A stretch of DNA of 64,000 nt from Amycolatopsis sp. CA-126428 (GTDB lineage: Bacteria; Actinomycetota; Actinomycetes; Mycobacteriales; Pseudonocardiaceae). The stretch spans positions 62,001 to 126,000 of the forward strand of contig NZ_PPHF01000155.1 in NCBI RefSeq assembly GCF_002904335.1, written 5' to 3'. The notes under the pieces are model-generated. The model worked only from the letters and a program-made list of their open reading frames with translations. It did not search any database and was not told the DNA's origin. Of the stretch, positions 51,265-58,753 are shown one piece after another (the first letter of the stretch is position 1; every line of letters begins with the position of its first letter). A program made the position numbers and the translations under genes.

Positions 51265-52026
51265 CTAGTCGGCGGGCCACTCGTACGACAGCTCGTAGCG
51301 GTCGGCCGCGAGCACCATGTCGTTCATCTCCAGCGGAGTGCCGTCGACGCCATAGGCGACGCGGGTGACGGTGATGACCGGGACACCGCCGGCGAGCTGG
51401 AGTTGCGTCGCCTCGGCGGGCGTCGGCATCCGCGCGCCGACGTGCTCGGTGAACGAGCCGATCGTTCGGCCTGCCTCTTCCAGCCGCGCGTAGGTGCCGC
51501 CTTGTCCGGTGTCGACGTCCTCGATGGCGGTGCCGCGCGTCAAGTCGCGCGGGAGGCGCGACACCGCAAGCTGGACCACGAGCCCATCGGCGCGCATCAC
51601 GCGGTCGCGGACGGTGACCTCGGTCCCTTCGTCGACGACGAGATGGGTGGCTACCCGGGCGTCCGCCGGCTCGAAGCGGATCTTGACAGAGGCCGACGGG
51701 GCGAAGCCGCCGGCGACGGCATCGGCGAGGAATGCGCCGTGGTTGCGCTCGCGTGCATCGCGGGACAGTCGCGACCGGGCGACCCGCTGAATGCTGGCAG
51801 GCGGGCGCACGAAGACGCCGCGTCCGTGCTCTGAAGTGACCAGACCTTCGCCGCGCAGCACGTCGACGGCTTCGCGGACCGTGGGACGCGAGACGCCGTA
51901 CCTCTCGACAAGGTCGTGCTCGCTGGGCAACTTCGCGCCGGGTGCGAACTGGCCGGAGACGATCTTCTCGCGGAGATCGGCTGCGACCTGGCGAAAGGCT
52001 GGAACCCCACTTGTTCGATCGACCAT
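51265..52026 (-). CDS. GntR-family regulator with UTRA domain
   Basis: The protein has 253 residues from ATG 52026. The winged HTH (residues 8-75: AFRQVAADLREKIVSGQFAP, then ERYGVSRPTVREAVDVLRGE) is followed by a UTRA ligand domain (about 95-245; RERNHGAFLAD, VVDEGTEVTVRDRVMRADG, LQLAGGVPVITVTRVAYGVD). Relatives control maintenance genes of actinobacterial integrative and conjugative elements or sugar catabolism. Two TTGTC-type palindromes lie in its upstream region, shared with the small zinc-protein gene. Confidence 0.9.
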   Translation of the reverse strand: MVDRTSGVPAFRQVAADLREKIVSGQFAPGAKLPSEHDLVERYGVSRPTVREAVDVLRGEGLVTSEHGRGVFVRPPASIQRVARSRLSRDARERNHGAFLADAVAGGFAPSASVKIRFEPADARVATHLVVDEGTEVTVRDRVMRADGLVVQLAVSRLPRDLTRGTAIEDVDTGQGGTYARLEEAGRTIGSFTEHVGARMPTPAEATQLQLAGGVPVITVTRVAYGVDGTPLEMNDMVLAADRYELSYEWPAD

Positions 52027-52048
52027 GCCCTCAGTCTCCCACTTGCTA

Positions 52049-52097
52049 ACTTGTCTTGACAAGTGAGCGGACCGGTGCGACTGTCAGTTGTCAAGAC
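52049..52097. promoter_or_regulatory. Two GntR operator sites
   Basis: Site 1, ACTTGTCTTGACAAGT (52049-52064), has perfect 7-bp arms. Site 2, AGTTGTCAAGAC (52086-52097), carries the same core in the inverse orientation. They lie between the GntR gene and the divergent small gene at 52123 and probably control both. Confidence 0.75.
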
Positions 52098-52122
52098 GCC
52101 ATGACGAGTAGCGGTAGGGCAA

Positions 52123-52380
52123 ATGATGGCAGCGGTGATCCACATCGACCCGGAGGCAATCCGTCCGGTTGTCGAGGGGGAGTGGCATCGGACTCGGCTG
52201 ACGGGGATTCCCGCACCGGGACAAGGCATCACCATGCTGTGCGGTCTCACTGCGGTTGCCGAGTTCCGCCCGCTGTCCGACCGTCGGGCGCACGGTGTGC
52301 CACATCAATGCCCGCGCTGCGAGGCGCTCTACCGCCGAGAGCATGGCATCGCGCCGAAACCGGTCAGACGGCGATCGTGA
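52123..52380 (+). CDS. Small zinc-finger-like protein divergent from GntR
   Basis: The protein has 85 residues from ATG 52123 (or 52126). LCGLTAVAEF and QCPRCEALYRREHG supply a CxxC pair plus Cys and His, a likely single zinc site. Such small proteins often sit beside GntR regulators in Streptomyces and Amycolatopsis elements (recalled). The upstream GntR palindromes suggest joint regulation. Function unknown. Confidence 0.65.
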   Translation: MMAAVIHIDPEAIRPVVEGEWHRTRLTGIPAPGQGITMLCGLTAVAEFRPLSDRRAHGVPHQCPRCEALYRREHGIAPKPVRRRS

Positions 52381-52460
52381 TGGGCGGGTGGATCCGCGAC
52401 GACAGCGCGGAGGTCGTCAAGAACGAAGACGGGAAGGCGACCAGCCGGAGGGCGGCCCCG

Positions 52461-52544
52461 ACCCGCTGTGTCGCGACTCACGGTGACCAACCAGCGGGTA
52501 ACCAGCAAGGTCGGGAGGCAGGTCCGGACAGCCGTCCAGGACGG
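52461..52544. repeat. Imperfect ~85-bp repeat, copy 2
   Basis: This copy matches 51151-51235 at roughly three quarters of positions and lies in the presumed leader of fabG1, 95-178 bp before its start. The 258-bp gap 52381-52638 holds no other feature apart from the GAAGAGGGAGA ribosome binding site near its end. Confidence 0.7.
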
Positions 52545-52638
52545 CCGCGGCGAGCCCGGGCGCGGGTGCGCGACCCGGAGGCGCTGCCGATAGCCTCGTG
52601 CGCGGCAGCAGCGCACAGCGAAGAAGAGGGAGAACACA

Positions 52639-53343
52639 GTGGGACGGTCGGTTCTGGTCACCGGGGGCAACCGGGGCATCGGTCTGGCGATCGCCCGGGA
52701 CCTCGCCGAGCAGGGGCACCGGGTCGCCGTCACGCACCGTGGTTCGGGGGCGCCCGAAGGGCTCTTCGGGGTCCAGGCGGACGTCACCGACACCGAGCAG
52801 GTCGACGCCGCCTTCAAGCTCGTCGAGGAGCACCAGGGGCCGGTCGAGGTGCTGGTGTCCAACGCCGGGCTGACCGACGACACGCTGCTGATGCGGATGA
52901 GCGAGGAGCAGTTCGAGCGCGTCGTCAACGCCAACCTGACCGGCGCCTACCGCGTCGCCAAGCGGGCGTCGCGCGGCATGCTGCGCGGCAAGTGGGGCCG
53001 GTTCGTCTTCATCTCCTCGGTCGTCGGCCTCTCCGGCTCGGCCGGCCAGGCCAACTACGCCGCGTCGAAGGCCGGGCTGGTCGGCTTCGCGCGGTCGCTG
53101 GCCCGTGAGCTCGGCTCGCGCAACATCACTTCGAACGTCGTCGCGCCCGGGTTCGTCCACACGGACATGACCGACGAACTGCCCGAGGACCGCAAGAAGG
53201 AGATCCTCGCGCAGGTGCCCTCCGGCCGGTACGCCGAGCCGTCGGAGATCGCCGCCGCCGTGCGCTACCTGGCCTCCGACGAGGCCGGCTACGTCAACGG
53301 CGCGGTGCTGCCCGTCGACGGCGGCCTCGGCCTCGGCCACTGA
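52639..53343 (+). CDS. fabG1: 3-oxoacyl-ACP reductase (MabA-like)
   Basis: The protein has 234 residues from GTG 52639, with GAAGAGGGAGA upstream. SDR motifs are present: TGGNRGIGLAIARDL (NAD(P) binding), NAG at the end of strand 4, catalytic Ser in FISSVVG, and Tyr/Lys in NYAASKAGL. It reduces 3-oxoacyl-ACP in fatty acid synthase II. Pairing with inhA 34 bp downstream matches the mycobacterial fabG1-inhA operon. Confidence 0.93.
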   Translation: MGRSVLVTGGNRGIGLAIARDLAEQGHRVAVTHRGSGAPEGLFGVQADVTDTEQVDAAFKLVEEHQGPVEVLVSNAGLTDDTLLMRMSEEQFERVVNANLTGAYRVAKRASRGMLRGKWGRFVFISSVVGLSGSAGQANYAASKAGLVGFARSLARELGSRNITSNVVAPGFVHTDMTDELPEDRKKEILAQVPSGRYAEPSEIAAAVRYLASDEAGYVNGAVLPVDGGLGLGH

Positions 53344-53377
53344 CCCCCCACCACCCCGAACAAGACCTGGAGGACCC

Positions 53378-54145
53378 GTGCCCGGACTGCTCGAAGGCAA
53401 GCGCCTGCTGATCACCGGCATCATCACCGACGCCTCGCTCGCCTTCCACGCGGCCAAGATCGCGCAGCAGGAGGGGGCGAAGGTCGTGTTGACCGGCTTC
53501 GGCCGCATGTCGCTGGTCGAGCGCATCGCGAAGCGGCTGCCCGAGGAGGCGCCGGTGATCGAACTCGACGTCACCAACCAGGAGCACCTCGACGGCCTGG
53601 CCGGCAAGGTCCGCGAGCACGTCGACGGCCTCGACGGCGTGCTGCACTCGATCGGCTTCGCCCCGCAGACCTGCCTCGGCGCGCCGTTCCTCGACGCGCC
53701 CGCCGAAGACGTCAAGACCGCGATCGAGATCTCGACGTACTCGTACATGTCGCTGGCGAAGGCGTGCCTGCCGCTGATGGGGCGCGGCGCGTCGTACGTC
53801 GGCATGGACTTCGACGCGCGCGTCGCGTGGCCGGTCTACAACTGGATGGGCGTCGCGAAGGCCGGGCTCGAGTCGGTCAACCGGTACCTGGCCAAGGAGC
53901 TGGGGCCGCAGGGCATCCGCGTCAACCTGGTCAGCGCGGGCCCGATGAAGACGATGGCGGCGAAGTCCATCCCGGGCTTCGTCGACCTGGAGGACGGCTG
54001 GGGCGAGCGCGCGCCGCTCGGCTGGGACAGCACGGACCCGGACCCGGTGGCGAAGAGCGTCTGCGCGGTGCTTTCGGACTGGCTCCCCGCCACCACCGGC
54101 TCGATGATCATGGTCGACGGCGGGGTCCACTTCCTCGGGATCTGA
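53378..54145 (+). CDS. inhA: Enoyl-ACP reductase (InhA-like)
   Basis: The protein has 255 residues from GTG 53378, with TGGAGGA upstream. It belongs to the FabI-type SDR family: GIITDASLAFHAAKIAQQEG is the NAD site, SIGFAP contains the Ser equivalent to the isoniazid-resistance position, and YNWMGVAK supplies Tyr154 and Lys161. It performs the last reduction of each FAS-II cycle using NADH. It is cotranscribed with fabG1. Ferrochelatase, normally next in this operon, is displaced by an efflux pump and regulator. Confidence 0.95.
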   Translation: MPGLLEGKRLLITGIITDASLAFHAAKIAQQEGAKVVLTGFGRMSLVERIAKRLPEEAPVIELDVTNQEHLDGLAGKVREHVDGLDGVLHSIGFAPQTCLGAPFLDAPAEDVKTAIEISTYSYMSLAKACLPLMGRGASYVGMDFDARVAWPVYNWMGVAKAGLESVNRYLAKELGPQGIRVNLVSAGPMKTMAAKSIPGFVDLEDGWGERAPLGWDSTDPDPVAKSVCAVLSDWLPATTGSMIMVDGGVHFLGI

Positions 54146-54148
54146 GCC

Positions 54149-55309
54149 TCACACGAGGGCCGGCTCACGGTCGTCGCCGCGCTGGACGGCGGCGGCGACC
54201 GTGAGCGCGGCCAGGGTCGCCACGCCGAGGGCGATCCCGGTCCAGGCGACGCTCGGGAAGCCGAGCCCGGCGTCGATCGCGACACCGCCCAGCCACGGTC
54301 CGGCGGTGTTGCCGACGTTGAACGCCGCGGTCGTGCTGGCGCCCACGAGGGTGGGCGCGTCGCCGGCGACGTGGTACGCCCGCACGTTCAGCGCCGGGTT
54401 GGCGCCGAACCCGGCGACGCCGAAGACGAGCACGGCCCCGACGGCGACGAGCGCGTCGGTGGTGAGGGCGAGCACGAGCAGCGCGGCCAGCGCGAGCGCG
54501 AGGAAGCCGTAGAGCGTCGCGAACGGCCGGCGGTCGGCGAACCGGCCACCCACGCTGATCCCGATCAGCGCGCCGACGCCGAACAGCGCCAGGACACCGG
54601 GCACCCAGCCCTCGGGGAGGCCGTCGGTCCCGGTCAGCAGGGGCGCGAGGTAGCTGAACGCGGCGAAGATCATGGCCTGCGCCAGCGCAATCACGCCGAG
54701 GGCGAGCCAGACCCGGCCGCGCCGGTACAGCCGCAGTTCGCCGCGGACGCTCACCGCGTCACCGGTCGTCTCCGGCACCAGCAGCGCCACGCCCGCCGCC
54801 GCGACCACGGTCACCACCGCCACGGCCCAGAACGCCGTGCGCCAGCCGGCGTGCTGGCCGAGGAACGTCCCCGCGGGCACCCCGGCGATGTTCGCCACGG
54901 TCAGGCCGCCGACCAGGACCGCCATCGCGCGGCCGCGCCGGTCGGCGGGCACGAGCGCGATGGTCGTCGCCAGGGCGACGGCCCAGAACCCGGCGCACGC
55001 GAACGCCGCGACCACCCGCGTGGCGAAGAGGACCGCGTAGCTCTCGGCGAGGGCCCCGACGACGTGCGCCCCGAAGAAGACGACGAGCAGCGCCAGCAGC
55101 GTCCGGCGGCGGGGGAGCCGGAGGGTGCCGATCGCCAGCAGCGGCGCGCCGACGACCATGCCGATGGCGAACGCCGAGATCAGCAACCCGGCGTCCGGGA
55201 TGCTCACGTGCAGGTCGGCGGCCATGCCGGGGAGCAGGCCGGTGATCATGAACTCGGACGTGCCCAGCGCGAACACGCTGAGCCCGAGGACGAAGACGGC
55301 CAGGGGCAT
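54149..55309 (-). CDS. Cmx/CmrA-type MFS efflux transporter
   Basis: The protein has 386 residues from ATG 55309, with GGAGGAGAA upstream. It has twelve predicted helices, with GTSEFMITGLLPGMAADL and GLLISAFAIGMVVGAPLLAI near the start. These are characteristic of the drug:H+ antiporter group that includes chloramphenicol exporters Cmx/CmrA (recalled similarity). Substrate is uncertain. It lies between inhA (convergent, 3 bp) and its TetR regulator upstream; an operator-like site precedes both genes. Confidence 0.87.
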   Translation of the reverse strand: MPLAVFVLGLSVFALGTSEFMITGLLPGMAADLHVSIPDAGLLISAFAIGMVVGAPLLAIGTLRLPRRRTLLALLVVFFGAHVVGALAESYAVLFATRVVAAFACAGFWAVALATTIALVPADRRGRAMAVLVGGLTVANIAGVPAGTFLGQHAGWRTAFWAVAVVTVVAAAGVALLVPETTGDAVSVRGELRLYRRGRVWLALGVIALAQAMIFAAFSYLAPLLTGTDGLPEGWVPGVLALFGVGALIGISVGGRFADRRPFATLYGFLALALAALLVLALTTDALVAVGAVLVFGVAGFGANPALNVRAYHVAGDAPTLVGASTTAAFNVGNTAGPWLGGVAIDAGLGFPSVAWTGIALGVATLAALTVAAAVQRGDDREPALV

Positions 55310-55327
55310 GAGTTCTCCTCCGGATTG

Positions 55328-55346
55328 TGTATCGATCAGTTCAAAA
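55328..55346. promoter_or_regulatory. TetR operator copy before the efflux gene
   Basis: TGTATCGATCAGTTCAAAA matches 16 of 19 bases of the reverse complement of the site at 55986-56004, which precedes the tetR gene. The two genes therefore appear to share one repressor. Confidence 0.7.
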
Positions 55347-55382
55347 CTGTGGCAGCGTGAACGCCCGCTTCGGACGTGCTCG

Positions 55383-55967
55383 TCAGCGGGCGACGATCGC
55401 CGAAAGCGCGATGTCGGCGACGGCGTGCATGCTCGCGGGGCTCGTGCCGCGGCGGGCCATCACGCGCAGCCCCGAGGTGGTGCCGAGCATGAACTCCGCC
55501 ACCTCGGCGGGGTCCAGGCCGTCCCGGAGGCTGCCGTCGAGCACGCCTTCCCGGACGCACTCGGCGAACATGGTCAGGTTCCGGTCGGTGTCGTGGCGGA
55601 GCGCGGCGCCCACCTCGTCTTCGGGCAGGCCGAGTTCGGCCAGGGTGTTGACCACGAAGCAGCCGCGGCGGCGGTCCTCGAGGTCGGCCTCGATGGCGCT
55701 GTCGAGCACCGCGGCGAGCCGCTCGGCCGCGGTGCCCGGGCCGTCGAGGATCGCTTGACGCTTGTCCAGCTGGGTGCTGGTGTAGTGCGCCAGTGAACGC
55801 CTGAAGAGGGCGCGCTTGCTGGTGAACGTGTTGTAGACGCTGCTGCGGCCGAGCCCGGTCGCTTCGCACAGATCCTGCGTCGTCGTCGCTTCGTAGCCGT
55901 GTTCCCAGAACGCGTGCATCGCCTTCTCGACGGCGGCGGCTTCGTCGAACTCCCGTGGCCTGGCCAT
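55383..55967 (-). CDS. TetR-family regulator of the efflux gene
   Basis: The protein has 194 residues from ATG 55967. The HTH (KAMHAFWEHGYEATTTQDLC, ATGLGRSSVYNTFTSKRALF) and the CFVVNTLAELGLPEDEVGA segment place it in the TetR_C_16-like subgroup that often controls efflux or oxidoreductase genes. It lies 73 bp upstream of the efflux gene on the same strand. Matching 19-bp operator-like sequences occur before each gene. Confidence 0.9.
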   Translation of the reverse strand: MARPREFDEAAAVEKAMHAFWEHGYEATTTQDLCEATGLGRSSVYNTFTSKRALFRRSLAHYTSTQLDKRQAILDGPGTAAERLAAVLDSAIEADLEDRRRGCFVVNTLAELGLPEDEVGAALRHDTDRNLTMFAECVREGVLDGSLRDGLDPAEVAEFMLGTTSGLRVMARRGTSPASMHAVADIALSAIVAR

Positions 55968-55985
55968 GAAGGCACCCTACCAGGG

Positions 55986-56004
55986 TTTTGTACTGCTCGA
56001 TTCA
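55986..56004. promoter_or_regulatory. TetR operator copy before the tetR gene
   Basis: TTTTGTACTGCTCGATTCA is the inverse partner of 55328-55346. It lies in the gap shared by the tetR and ferrochelatase genes, so it could also affect ferrochelatase expression. Confidence 0.65.
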
Positions 56005-56053
56005 TAACCGGCCCGGCTCAGCGGGCGGGCCGCCACATCGGCAAGATGACGGG

Positions 56054-57097
56054 GTGGGATACGACGCGTTGCTGTGGCTTTCGTTCGGCGGCCCGGAAGG
56101 GCCCGACGAGGTCATGCCGTTCCTCGAGAACGTCACCCGGGGCCGGGGGGTGCCGCGCGAGCGGCTCCTGGAGGTCGCCGAGCACTACCAGCACTTCGGC
56201 GGCGTCTCGCCGATCAACAAGCTGAACCGCGACGCGATGGCCGCGGTCGAGAAGCAGCTCGCGGCGGCCGGCATGGAGCTGCCGGTGCACTTCGGCAACC
56301 GCAACTGGCACCCGATGGTCGAGGAAACCTTGGCCACGCTGACGTCGGACGGCGCGAAGCGGGTCCTGGTGTTCCCCACGAGCGCGTACGGCGGCTACTC
56401 GGCGTGCCGCCAGTACGACGAGGACATCGAGCGCGCCCGCGCGGCGGTCGGCGAGGGCGCTCCCGAACTGGTGAAGATCCGCCAGTTCTTCGACCACCCG
56501 CTGTTCGTCTCGGCGGTCGCCGACGGCGTGCGCGCCGCCCACGCGTCGCTGGGGAACGAGCCCGGGATCCGCACGGTGTTCACGGCCCACTCGGTGCCGG
56601 AGAGCGCGGATCGCGCCTCGGGCCCGCCGTCGGAGGGCGGCCGCCGCTACTCGCGCCAGATCGCGGAGGCGGCGCGCCTGGTGGCGGCCGAGGCGGGCAT
56701 CGCCGAGTACGACGTCGTGTGGCAGTCGCGGTCCGGGCCGCCGCAGGTGCCGTGGCTGGAGCCGGACATCGTCGACCACCTCGACGCGCTGCACGCGGAC
56801 GGGGTGCGTGGCGTGGTCGTGTCGCCGACCGGGTTCGTGTCGGATCACCTCGAGGTGATCTGGGACCTGGACAACGAGGCCGCGGAACGCGCCGCGGAGC
56901 ACGGGATGGCCTTCGCCCGCGCGGCGACCGCGGGCGGCGACCCGAGGTTCGCGGAGCTGGTCGTGGAGCTGATCCGCGAGCACACGCACGGCGTGGAGCC
57001 GAGGAAGCTCTCGTCGTTCCCGGTGGCCGGCTGCACGGTCAACGGTGCTCCCTGCGCGATCGGCTGCTGCGAACCCGCGAAGCGCCCGGGCCGTTAG
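56054..57097 (+). CDS. cpfC: Coproporphyrin ferrochelatase
   Basis: The protein has 347 residues from GTG 56054 (VGYDALLWLSFGGPEGPDEV). The family features are FGNRNWHPMVEETL, the metal-site His in FTAHSVPESAD, and VVWQSRSGPPQVPWLEPDI. The C-terminal cysteines in AGCTVNGAPCAIGCCEP, together with another internal Cys, ligate a [2Fe-2S] cluster as in actinobacterial enzymes. It inserts iron into coproporphyrin III in the actinobacterial haem pathway. Older annotations call it hemH/hemZ. It belongs to the fabG1-inhA-ferrochelatase neighbourhood. Confidence 0.95.
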   Translation: MGYDALLWLSFGGPEGPDEVMPFLENVTRGRGVPRERLLEVAEHYQHFGGVSPINKLNRDAMAAVEKQLAAAGMELPVHFGNRNWHPMVEETLATLTSDGAKRVLVFPTSAYGGYSACRQYDEDIERARAAVGEGAPELVKIRQFFDHPLFVSAVADGVRAAHASLGNEPGIRTVFTAHSVPESADRASGPPSEGGRRYSRQIAEAARLVAAEAGIAEYDVVWQSRSGPPQVPWLEPDIVDHLDALHADGVRGVVVSPTGFVSDHLEVIWDLDNEAAERAAEHGMAFARAATAGGDPRFAELVVELIREHTHGVEPRKLSSFPVAGCTVNGAPCAIGCCEPAKRPGR

Positions 57098-57852
57098 GTC
57101 CGGCGCCCCACGAGGTGGAAGGCGCGGCTGAGCCGGCGGTACGGATCCCGTCGGCCGGCCTCGAACTCGACGGCCGCGACGCGCTCGGCTTCGGCCGGGT
57201 CCGGGGGAGCGCCGCTGAGGTCGAGCCAGTCGACGAACAGCCAGACTCCGTACCACGCAAGAGGTTCCACGCCGCGGCTGCGGAGGGCTTCGCTCAGTTC
57301 CGCCACGGTGTCCGCGCGCGTCGGCAGGCCGAGCACGCCGATCTCGGCCCGGGCGTCGAAGGCCGCCAAGGCGTCTTCCCAGCGCCCTTCCATCGCGGGG
57401 CGCACCGCCGAGGCGTCGGCGTTGCCGGTCATGATCGAGATCAGACCGCCGGGGGCGGCGCACCGGCACAGCTGGTCGAGCACGGGGCCAGGGTCGTTCA
57501 GGTAGCCGAGCACGCCGTGGCACAGGACGGCGTCGAAGCGACGGCCGCCGACCGCCTCCGAAGCGTTCGCGCCGTCGGCTTGTACCAGCGTCACCCGGTC
57601 CGGCATCCGCTCTCGGGCCTTGGCCAGCATCGCCACGGAGGAGTCGAGCAAGGTGACGTCGTAGCCGGCGCGGGCCAGGGGGAACGACTGGTGACCCGCA
57701 CCGCCGCCGACGTCCAGTACCGAGGCCGGCGCGGCGGGCAGGTGCTCCAGCAGCTGCCGGTGCATGACGTAGGTACGGACGCGCCCCTTGGCGGAAGCGT
57801 AGGCACCGTCGGCGAAATCGTCGGCCACCGCGGCCCAGGTGTCGTCCGGCAC
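57094..57852 (-). CDS. SAM-dependent methyltransferase (SmtA/CmoM-like)
   Basis: The protein has 252 residues from GTG 57852. It is a class I methyltransferase with VLDVGGGAGHQSFPLARAGY (SAM loop), VTLLDSSVAMLAKARERM (acidic strand 2) and FDAVLCHGVLGYLNDPGPVL (post-motif). It resembles CmoM/SmtA-type tRNA methyltransferases, but the substrate cannot be assigned. Its stop overlaps the ferrochelatase stop by 4 bp. Confidence 0.85.
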   Translation of the reverse strand: MPDDTWAAVADDFADGAYASAKGRVRTYVMHRQLLEHLPAAPASVLDVGGGAGHQSFPLARAGYDVTLLDSSVAMLAKARERMPDRVTLVQADGANASEAVGGRRFDAVLCHGVLGYLNDPGPVLDQLCRCAAPGGLISIMTGNADASAVRPAMEGRWEDALAAFDARAEIGVLGLPTRADTVAELSEALRSRGVEPLAWYGVWLFVDWLDLSGAPPDPAEAERVAAVEFEAGRRDPYRRLSRAFHLVGRRT

Positions 57853-57855
57853 CGC

Positions 57856-58653
57856 TCAGCCTTCGCGGGCCGTCTGCTCCGCGAACGCGCGCACCGCCTC
57901 GTCGACCGCCGCGCAGCGGGCCGTCCGGACCGCGTCCGACAGCGGCCGCAACGCCTGGGCCCGCAACGTCGAAGCCGAGGCCGACAACGCCCCGCCCGGC
58001 TCGTCCGAAGACGCGATCGCCAGGATCGCCGCGATCTCCTCGGCCCGCTGCAGCACCCGCAACGCGCGCCCGGGTGTCCCGGCCGGCCAGTCGACGTCCG
58101 GGCGCGACCGCAGGTGAGCCGACAGCTCCGCGCGCACGCCCGGCCGGTCGGAGGCCACGTCCAGGGTCTGCAACGCGCCCGCGCTGGCCCGGATGGCGTC
58201 CGTCAGCCCGTGCTCGGCTTCGCCGAGCGGCACGTACTCCGGGGTTGTCGGCGAAGGCAGCGAATAGACGGTCCAGCGCACCAGGCCCTCGGCGATCGGC
58301 TCCGGCACCAGGCCGAACCCGAGGTCGGGGAGCACCAGCGCGTCGCCCGCGCGCAACGCCGCTTCGGTGAACGGCCCGCCGCCGCCGAGGCCGCGCACGT
58401 CGCCGGGGACGGGCAGCACCAGGTGCAGTGATTTCGCTCCTTGCGAACGCAGCGCCATCAGCAGCTGCACCGGCGTGGCCGCCCGGTTGAACGCCAGCGG
58501 GAGCGCGAAGGCGTCGGCCGCGGCCGCGTCGGCGGCCACGACGTCGTGGGCCTCACCCCACGCGAGCAGGGCATCGAGGACATCGTCGGACGCGGCGGCC
58601 CCGTTGAGCCACGCGCTCGACCAGACGGCGAAAGTCGCACTGGGACGGCACAC
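57856..58653 (-). CDS. Conserved actinobacterial protein of unknown function
   Basis: The protein has 265 residues from GTG 58653. An N-terminal part (AWLNGAAASDDVLDALLAWG, then PLAFNRAATPVQLLMALRSQ) leads to a beta-rich middle (ALVLPDLGFGLVPEPIAEGL) and a helical C-terminus. No motif I recognise. It is divergent from the AAA+ gene (100 bp apart) and directly upstream of the methyltransferase gene (3 bp). Similar proteins seem to accompany this AAA+/VWA pair in related genomes (recalled, low certainty). Confidence 0.65.
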   Translation of the reverse strand: MCRPSATFAVWSSAWLNGAAASDDVLDALLAWGEAHDVVAADAAAADAFALPLAFNRAATPVQLLMALRSQGAKSLHLVLPVPGDVRGLGGGGPFTEAALRAGDALVLPDLGFGLVPEPIAEGLVRWTVYSLPSPTTPEYVPLGEAEHGLTDAIRASAGALQTLDVASDRPGVRAELSAHLRSRPDVDWPAGTPGRALRVLQRAEEIAAILAIASSDEPGGALSASASTLRAQALRPLSDAVRTARCAAVDEAVRAFAEQTAREG

Positions 58654-58753
58654 GACGCCCTATTTTACCGGGTCGGCGGACAACACAGCAGCGCGCCCAC
58701 GCTGGAGCCGCTCCACATCGACGGGCCGCCGATCCGGCAGTAGCGTCGAACGG

